From Mycobacterium sp. 155 (GTDB lineage Bacteria > Actinomycetota > Actinomycetes > Mycobacteriales > Mycobacteriaceae): a DNA stretch of 64,000 nt. The stretch lies in contig NZ_KB892705.1 of NCBI RefSeq assembly GCF_000373905.1, forward strand, positions 2,063,014-2,127,013, in the 5' to 3' direction. Shown here one piece after another: positions 58,977 to 64,000 of the stretch. Both the position numbers and the translations under genes were made by a program. Numbering within the stretch: position 1 is the first letter of the stretch; each line of letters begins with the position of its first letter. The notes beneath the pieces were generated by a model that did not search any database, had not been told where the DNA came from, and was given only the letters and a program-made list of their open reading frames with translations.

Positions 58977-59831
58977 ATGTCGGCTCCGCCACTTTTCCGT
59001 CTTGTCGATGAACGACGGGTATCGGTGGTGCGTGACGCTGCTGCGGTGCTGCAGGTGCTTGACGAGGATCCGGTCGGGTCGTGCATGGTGGCCTCGCGCG
59101 TCGCCGAGCACGGGATCGAACCCGGTGCGATTGGCGGCGAGCTGTGGACGCGTCGTCGCGTCAGCGAAGCACTGTGTTACGCCGGTCCCAACCTGATCCC
59201 GTTGCGGGGCAGCCTCGAGGATCTGAAGGCGTTCTCCGACAAGGCGATGAGCGTGCCGCGGCGCTGCTCATCGCTGGTCGGCCACGCCCAGCTGGTGCTG
59301 CCGATGTGGCAGCGGCTGGAAACGGTCTGGGGCACGGCCCGCGACGTGCGTGAGCAGCAGCCGTTGATGGCTCTGACAGCCATGCCGCAGTGCCAGATCG
59401 ACCCGGCGGTGCGGCCCGTACGGATGGAAGAGCTCGACGCCTATCTCGTGGCGGCGGTCGACATGTTCATCGGCGAGGTTGGTATCGACCCACGGATGGG
59501 TGACGGCGGCCGCGGGTACCGCCGCCGCATCGCCGGACTGATCGCCGCGGGGCGCGCGTGGGCCCGGTTCGAACGCGGCGAGGTGGTGTTCAAGGCCGAA
59601 ATCGGTTCCCAGTCACCAGCCGTCGGGCAGATCCAGGGTGTCTGGGTGCGCCCGGACTGGCGCGGGCACGGCCTGGGCACCGCGGGGACGGCTGCGTTGG
59701 CGGCTGCGGTGGTCGCCTCGGGTCGTATCGCGAGCCTCTACGTCAACGACTACAACACGGTCGCGCGGGCCACCTATGCACGGATCGGCTTCGATCAGGT
59801 CGGCGTCTTCGCGACCGTGCTGATGGACTGA
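58977..59831 (+). CDS. GNAT acetyltransferase with N-terminal DUF4081 (Rv2867c homologue)
   Basis: A 284-residue two-domain protein. The N-terminal DUF4081 half (about 1-130) is followed by a GNAT domain with the acetyl-CoA loop VWVRPDWRGHGLGTAG (about 222-237) and YVNDYNTVARATYARIGF. It would acetylate a protein or small amine; the acceptor is unknown. It is conserved beside ispG. Confidence 0.88.
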   Translation: MSAPPLFRLVDERRVSVVRDAAAVLQVLDEDPVGSCMVASRVAEHGIEPGAIGGELWTRRRVSEALCYAGPNLIPLRGSLEDLKAFSDKAMSVPRRCSSLVGHAQLVLPMWQRLETVWGTARDVREQQPLMALTAMPQCQIDPAVRPVRMEELDAYLVAAVDMFIGEVGIDPRMGDGGRGYRRRIAGLIAAGRAWARFERGEVVFKAEIGSQSPAVGQIQGVWVRPDWRGHGLGTAGTAALAAAVVASGRIASLYVNDYNTVARATYARIGFDQVGVFATVLMD

Positions 59832-59922
59832 AAGCCGTCACAACCACACTTCACGCGCGTCTCGTTCTGATCACGGTGCGCCTCCAACCATTCCCGTCCG
59901 CACGTTCATAACATCAGCCTCA

Positions 59923-61743
59923 ATGGCAACGCGAACATCATCAGTAACACGGACGGCAAGCTTGTTGACCGCGGCGATGGTCGTGGCGGCCGTCGCGCTC
60001 AGCGGGTGTACGCCGCGGCCGGACGGCCCGGAGCCGGCCGCCGAAAAGTTCTTTGCGGCCCTGGCCACCGGCGATGCCGGAGCTGCATCGGCGTTGTCGG
60101 ACAAGCCGGCCGAGGCCAAGACCGCACTGACCGAGGCTTGGGCTGGACTGCAGGCCACCCGGCTCGACGCGCAGATCCTGGGATCGAAGTACGCGCAAGA
60201 CACCGGCAGCGTCACCTACCGGTACACCTGGCATCTGCCGAAGAACCGCACCTGGACCTACGACGGTCAGCTCAACATGGTGCGCGACGAAGGACGTTGG
60301 GAAGTCCGTTGGAGCGCGACGGGTTTGCACCCGCGGCTGGGTGAACACCAGACCTTCGCGCTGCGTGCCGACCAGCCCCGCCGCGCGTCGGTCAACGAAC
60401 GAGGCGGCACCGACGTACTGGTTCCGGGCTACCTGTACCACTATGGGCTGGATGCACGGGCGGCCGGTGTGGCGCTGATGTCGACGTCCAAGGCGGTTGC
60501 CGACGCGCTGCGCCCGTTCGATCCGACGATGGATGCCCAGCAGCTGGCCGAGCAGGCCAGCTCGTCGGCCCAGCCGCTGAGCTTGATCACGCTCCGGCAG
60601 TCCGATCATGACCATGTGGGCCCGGCCATCGACGCGCTGCCCGGAGTCGTGGTCACGCCGCAGGACGAGATGTTGCCCACTGATGAGACGTTCGCGCCCG
60701 CGGTCGTCAACGAGATCAAGAAGGCAGTGGTCGACGACCTTGACGGGCAGGCCGGCTGGCGGGTCGTCACCGTCAACCAGAACGGCGTCGACGTCGACGT
60801 CCTCAACGAGGTGCCCGGCAACCCGGCGCCGTCGGTCACCATCAGCCTCGACCGGGCCGTGCAGAACGCCGCCCAGAACGCCGTGAACACCACCGGGCGC
60901 AAGGCGATGATCGTCGCGATCAAACCGTCCACCGGGGAGATCCTGGCCGTCGCGCAGAACGGCGCCGCCGACGTCGACGGACCGATCGCGACCACAGGCC
61001 TGTTTCCGCCAGGTTCGACCTTCAAGATCATCACCGCGGGCGGTGCGATCGAACGCGATATGGCCAACCCGAACACGCTGCTGGGGTGCCCCGGCACGCT
61101 GGAGATCGGCCACCGAATCGTCACCAACTACGACGCGTTCGACCTCGGCGTGGTGCCGATGTCGCGGGCCTTCGCCAATTCCTGCAACACCACGTTCGCC
61201 GAGCTGGCGAGCAAGATGCCGCCACGGGCACTGAACGAGGCGGCCGCGCAATACGGCATCGGCCCCGACTACCACGTCGACGGCATCACCACGGTCTCCG
61301 GCTCGGTGCCGCCGACTGTCAGCCTCGCCGAACGCACGGAGGATGGGTTCGGTCAGGGCAAGGTGCTGGTCAGCCCCTTCGGAATGGCGCTGGCCGCCGC
61401 GACCGTGGCCGCGGGCAAGACGCCGGTGCCGCAGCTGATCGAGGGGCACCAGACAACCATCGACGGCGCCGGCACGCCGATCACGCAGAAGATGGTCGAC
61501 GGCTTGCGGCCGATGATGCAGTTGGTGGTGACCAACGGCACGGCCAAGGACATCAACGGATTCGGCGATGTGCGCGGCAAGACCGGTGAAGCCGAGTACG
61601 ACGGCGGCTCACACGCATGGTTCGCCGGCTACCGCGGGGATCTGGCGTTCGCGGCGCTGATCGTGGGCGGTGGTAGCTCGGAGTATGCGGTGCGGATGTG
61701 CAAGACGATGTTCCAGGGATTGCCGCCGGACTACCTGGCGTGA
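59923..61743 (+). CDS. Penicillin-binding lipoprotein (transpeptidase; Rv2864c homologue)
   Basis: A 606-residue class B-like PBP. The signal ends in a lipobox LSGC (Cys about 30). An NTF2-like MecA-N domain (about 40-150) and a PBP dimer-type region precede the transpeptidase with STFK (active Ser), SCNT and KTGEAE. It cross-links peptidoglycan at the outer membrane face. A TAACAT -10-like box at 59909-59914 would place transcription start next to the ATG. The 91-nt gap before it has no gene. Confidence 0.93.
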   Translation: MATRTSSVTRTASLLTAAMVVAAVALSGCTPRPDGPEPAAEKFFAALATGDAGAASALSDKPAEAKTALTEAWAGLQATRLDAQILGSKYAQDTGSVTYRYTWHLPKNRTWTYDGQLNMVRDEGRWEVRWSATGLHPRLGEHQTFALRADQPRRASVNERGGTDVLVPGYLYHYGLDARAAGVALMSTSKAVADALRPFDPTMDAQQLAEQASSSAQPLSLITLRQSDHDHVGPAIDALPGVVVTPQDEMLPTDETFAPAVVNEIKKAVVDDLDGQAGWRVVTVNQNGVDVDVLNEVPGNPAPSVTISLDRAVQNAAQNAVNTTGRKAMIVAIKPSTGEILAVAQNGAADVDGPIATTGLFPPGSTFKIITAGGAIERDMANPNTLLGCPGTLEIGHRIVTNYDAFDLGVVPMSRAFANSCNTTFAELASKMPPRALNEAAAQYGIGPDYHVDGITTVSGSVPPTVSLAERTEDGFGQGKVLVSPFGMALAAATVAAGKTPVPQLIEGHQTTIDGAGTPITQKMVDGLRPMMQLVVTNGTAKDINGFGDVRGKTGEAEYDGGSHAWFAGYRGDLAFAALIVGGGSSEYAVRMCKTMFQGLPPDYLA

Positions 61744-61789
61744 TCTGCGGTACCTGCGGTAGCGCCAATCCCGGTAGCCTGGACAGGTC

Positions 61790-62377
61790 ATGACCGGGAT
61801 CAATGAGCAATCGGTGGAGCTGCGTGTCTCGGACGCGGACCGCAATGGCACGTTGCGGCGGCTGCACAACGCCGTCGCGCTCGGTTTGATCGCGATCGAC
61901 GAATTCGAGGAGCGTTCGGCTCTGGTGTCGCGGGCGCGGCTGCAGGCTGACCTCGACGCGCTGGTGGGGGATCTGCCCGGGCCGGGAGCGGTCGTGACGT
62001 CGGCGGCCGACCGGGTCGAGCTGCGCGGCGTCATGGGTTCGCTCAAACGGCACGGCGAGTGGACCGTGCCGACGCGTCTGGCGCTGGTGCGGCGCATGGG
62101 TTCGGTCGAACTGGATCTCACCCGGGCTCGGTTCGCCGGACCGATGGTGGTCGTCGAGCTCGACTTGAAGTTCGGCTCACTGGAGATGCGGTTGCCCGAG
62201 GGGGCGAGTGCGTCGATCGACGACGTAGAGGTGATCGTCGGCAGTGCCGCCGATCATCGGCGCGACGCACCCGCCGACGGAACCCCGCACGTCATCCTCA
62301 CCGGCCGCGTGATGTGCGGCTCGGTCGACATCCGTGGCCCACGCAAGAGCTGGTTCGGTCGCGGCACGCACAGCTAG
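61790..62377 (+). CDS. DUF1707 SHOCT-like domain protein
   Basis: A 195-residue protein. The N-terminal DUF1707 domain (LRVSDADRNGTLRRLHNAVALGLIAIDEFEERSALVSRAR) is followed by a beta-rich C-terminal half resembling cell-wall-active-antibiotic-response domains (GSLKRHGEWTVP, GSVELDLTRARF, LPEGASASIDDVEV). No catalytic residues are evident. DUF1707 proteins are common in actinobacteria and of unknown role. A TAGCCT box 11 nt before the ATG suggests a very short leader. Confidence 0.87.
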   Translation: MTGINEQSVELRVSDADRNGTLRRLHNAVALGLIAIDEFEERSALVSRARLQADLDALVGDLPGPGAVVTSAADRVELRGVMGSLKRHGEWTVPTRLALVRRMGSVELDLTRARFAGPMVVVELDLKFGSLEMRLPEGASASIDDVEVIVGSAADHRRDAPADGTPHVILTGRVMCGSVDIRGPRKSWFGRGTHS

Positions 62378-62470
62378 CGCGGGCCGAGCACCGCCGACCT
62401 CAGGACGCCCTCCTGCCGGACGGGTCCACTGGTCGCCCGGCGAGTACGGCCGCTCGGTACCCTGACCGGT

Positions 62471-63328
62471 ATGTCTGTACGTTCTGCCTTGCGCCCCGGC
62501 GTGCTCTCACCGACCCTGCCGGTGCCCAAGTCGATTCCGCGTCCTGAGTACGCATGGAAGCCGACAGTCCAGGAGGGGAGCGAACCCTGGGTGCAGACGC
62601 CCGAGGTGATCGAGAAGATGCGGGTCGCCGGTCGTATCGCGGCCCAGGCCCTGGCCGAGGCGGGCAAGGCCGTCGCTCCCGGCGTGACCACCGACGAACT
62701 CGACCGGATCGCCCACGAGTACATGATCGACCACGGTGCTTACCCGTCGACGTTGGGCTACAAGGCATTTCCCAAGTCCTGCTGCACGTCGCTGAACGAG
62801 ATCATCTGCCACGGCATCCCGGATTCGACCGTGATCGAGGACGGTGACATCGTCAACATCGACGTCACCGCCTATATCGACGGGGTGCATGGGGACACCA
62901 ACGCGACGTTCCTGGCCGGCGACGTCTCCGAAGAACATCGGCTGCTTGTCGAGCGCACTCATGAGGCCACCATGCGGGCCATCAAGGCCGTCAAACCGGG
63001 CCGCGCGCTGTCGATCGTCGGGCGCGTGATCGAGTCATACGCAAACCGGTTCGGCTACAACGTGGTTCGCGATTTCACGGGGCACGGCATCGGCACCACG
63101 TTCCACAACGGTCTGGTGGTGCTGCACTACGACCAGCCGGCCGTGCAGTCTGTGCTCGAACCGGGCATGACCTTCACCATCGAACCCATGATCAACCTCG
63201 GTGGCCTGGACTACGAGATCTGGGACGACACCTGGACCGTGGCTACCAAGGACGGTAAGTGGACCGCGCAGTTCGAGCACACTCTGGTAGTCACCGAGGA
63301 CGGTGCCGACATTCTCACCTTGCCGTGA
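62471..63328 (+). CDS. mapB: Methionine aminopeptidase, type I
   Basis: A 285-residue pita-bread dimetal peptidase that removes initiator Met. An extended N-terminus contains the Pro-rich segment ([14 protein letters not shown]), which is typical of the mycobacterial MapB-type enzyme. The five metal ligands are visible in [29 protein letters not shown] and FEHTLVV. The ATG is preceded by TACCCT, a likely -10 box, with little room for a leader. It corresponds to Rv2861c. Confidence 0.96.
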   Translation: MSVRSALRPGVLSPTLPVPKSIPRPEYAWKPTVQEGSEPWVQTPEVIEKMRVAGRIAAQALAEAGKAVAPGVTTDELDRIAHEYMIDHGAYPSTLGYKAFPKSCCTSLNEIICHGIPDSTVIEDGDIVNIDVTAYIDGVHGDTNATFLAGDVSEEHRLLVERTHEATMRAIKAVKPGRALSIVGRVIESYANRFGYNVVRDFTGHGIGTTFHNGLVVLHYDQPAVQSVLEPGMTFTIEPMINLGGLDYEIWDDTWTVATKDGKWTAQFEHTLVVTEDGADILTLP

Positions 63329-63345
63329 CGCTTCTCCCGCGAGCA

Positions 63346-63399
63346 GACACTGAGGTCCCCTTTTCCTCGGCGTGTCGGGGACTTTCACGTCTCAGTGTC
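63346..63399 (+). terminator. Hairpin after mapB; dispersed palindrome copy 2
   Basis: GACACTGAG (63346-63354) pairs with CTCAGTGTC (63391-63399) and inner GTCCCC (63355-63360) pairs with GGGGAC (63377-63382). The inside is the reverse complement of the trmD hairpin inside (CCCCGACACGCCG ... GGGACCTC), and the left flank CCCGCGAGCAGAC is shared. It probably terminates mapB. Confidence 0.55.
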
Positions 63400-63460
63400 A
63401 TTGTGAGGGTGCTGTGTTGCGGTGTGTCGAGGTGACAGACCCCGCGTGCGGTGGTTGGTT

Positions 63461-63547
63461 CCGGATCATCTGGTGTCTGGCTCATTTCGCGTCTGCCGCC
63501 CCTTTTTTGGGGGGTTGGCGTTGAGCAGTAGTGCCGGCACCAGATGA
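63461..63547 (+). ncRNA. Structured leader of the IS110 element, candidate bridge RNA region
   Basis: TCATCTGGTG (63466-63475) and CACCAGATGA (63538-63547) form a perfect 10-bp outer stem. Inside it, a CCCC-TTTTTT-GGGG hairpin lies near 63499-63512. It sits in the 334-nt non-coding stretch (63329-63662) before the recombinase, where IS110-group elements encode their bridge RNA. The left end of the element could not be fixed by eye. Confidence 0.35.
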
Positions 63548-63662
63548 GAAGGACCGGACGGCGTGACTTGATAGGAGCGTGGCATCGCCCCGACTGAGAA
63601 GTGTCCGCCGCCCGGCCCAACCTCAATACACCCCCTCTTCATGACTGAAGGAGGCAACCACC

Positions 63663-64000
63663 ATGGTTGTTGTTGGAGCCGATGTACACAAGCGCAGCCA
63701 CACCTTTGTCGCGGTCAACGAGGTTGGACGCAAGCTCGGCGAGAAGACCGTCAAGGCCACCACCGCCGGGCACCACACGGCCATCACGTGGGCGCGCGAG
63801 CAGTTCGGCACCGAGCTGATCTGGGGCATCGAGGACTGCCGCAACATGTCCGCGCGCCTGGAACGTGACCTGCTGGGCGCCGGGCAAAAAGTGGTCCGGG
63901 TGCCCACCAAGCTGATGGCCCAGACCCGCAAGTCCGCGCGGGTGAGGGGCAAGTCCGATCCGATCGATGCGCTCGCGGTGGCCCGGGCGGTGCTGCGGGA
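63663..64000 (+). mobile_element. IS110-family transposase (recombinase), N-terminal part, cut by the window edge
   Basis: From the ATG at 63663 the frame reads MVVVGADVHKRSHTFVAV, the DEDD-type start of IS110 recombinases. LIWGIEDCRNMSARLERDL (second acid), KVVRVPTKLMAQTRKSARVRGKSDPIDALAVARAVLR follow in the right order. About 112 codons are visible and the frame is open at the edge. A strong AAGGAGG precedes the ATG. The C-terminal Ser domain and right end are outside the window. Confidence 0.9.

Overview
The window is chromosomal DNA from a mycobacterium, probably a fast-growing Mycolicibacterium type. The evidence is high GC, many GTG starts, and gene order that tracks a long M. tuberculosis block: amt-glnB-glnD-ffh, dacB, rpsP-KH-rimM-trmD-lppW-rplS-lepB-rnhB-Rv2901c, yraN-comM-dprA, viuB-xerC, rpsB-tsf-(amiC)-Rv2887, pyrH-frr-cdsA-rlmN, dxr-rip1-ispG-Rv2867c-Rv2864c-mapB. 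Most of the window is this housekeeping backbone. It covers nitrogen sensing, protein targeting, ribosome and tRNA maturation, uptake-type DNA processing, translation elongation and recycling, phospholipid and isoprenoid precursors, and cell-wall proteins.

Region by region. 1-7.5 kb: nitrogen regulation (amt, glnB, glnD), SRP (ffh), an amidohydrolase and a CysJ-like diflavin reductase. 7.6-15.3 kb: two tandem D,D-carboxypeptidases, then the ribosomal/RNA-processing cluster. 15.3-26.5 kb: a hydrolase, SelO, DUF2237, a broken mmsA, a class III aminotransferase, a HAD phosphatase, a fused two-subunit E1 dehydrogenase, and yraN-comM-dprA. 26.5-36.2 kb: an inserted catabolic island absent from the corresponding M. 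tuberculosis interval. It is one minus-strand run (ornithine-cyclodeaminase family, MFS carrier, glycerate 2-kinase, divergent enolase, short NAD-glutamate dehydrogenase) with a divergent LysR regulator. 36.3-47.4 kb: siderophore-interacting protein, lactate monooxygenase, xerC, rpsB-tsf, an amiC remnant, a MarR/methyltransferase pair, then pyrH-frr-cdsA-rlmN. 47.5-55.3 kb: accessory genes (TetR, glgC, sugar porter, PfkB kinase, Ddn-like reductase, and an ECF41-type sigma factor facing an NmrA-like reductase). 55.4-63.3 kb: dxr-rip1-ispG to mapB. 63.4-64 kb: the left part of an IS110-family element running off the window.

The most interesting observations are these. (1) An enolase-superfamily protein in the island keeps the metal ligands and both active-site lysines but has lost the canonical catalytic Glu and two active-site His. 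It sits beside a glycerate kinase, which suggests an uncharacterised hydroxy-acid or amino-acid degradation route. (2) An almost perfectly symmetric divergent promoter, GTAAC-N17-CGTC on both strands, lies between the ECF sigma gene and the NmrA-like reductase, and both genes are predicted to be near-leaderless. (3) A 19-bp palindrome lies between a Rv2887-like MarR gene and a methyltransferase that carries an in-frame TGA. (4) The leader of the IS110 recombinase contains a nested stem-loop that could be its bridge RNA. (5) A dispersed palindromic element is re-used as the 3' hairpin of trmD and mapB. Several genes are in decay: mmsA, a TetR gene, amiC and the methyltransferase. No tRNA, rRNA or CRISPR array was seen.
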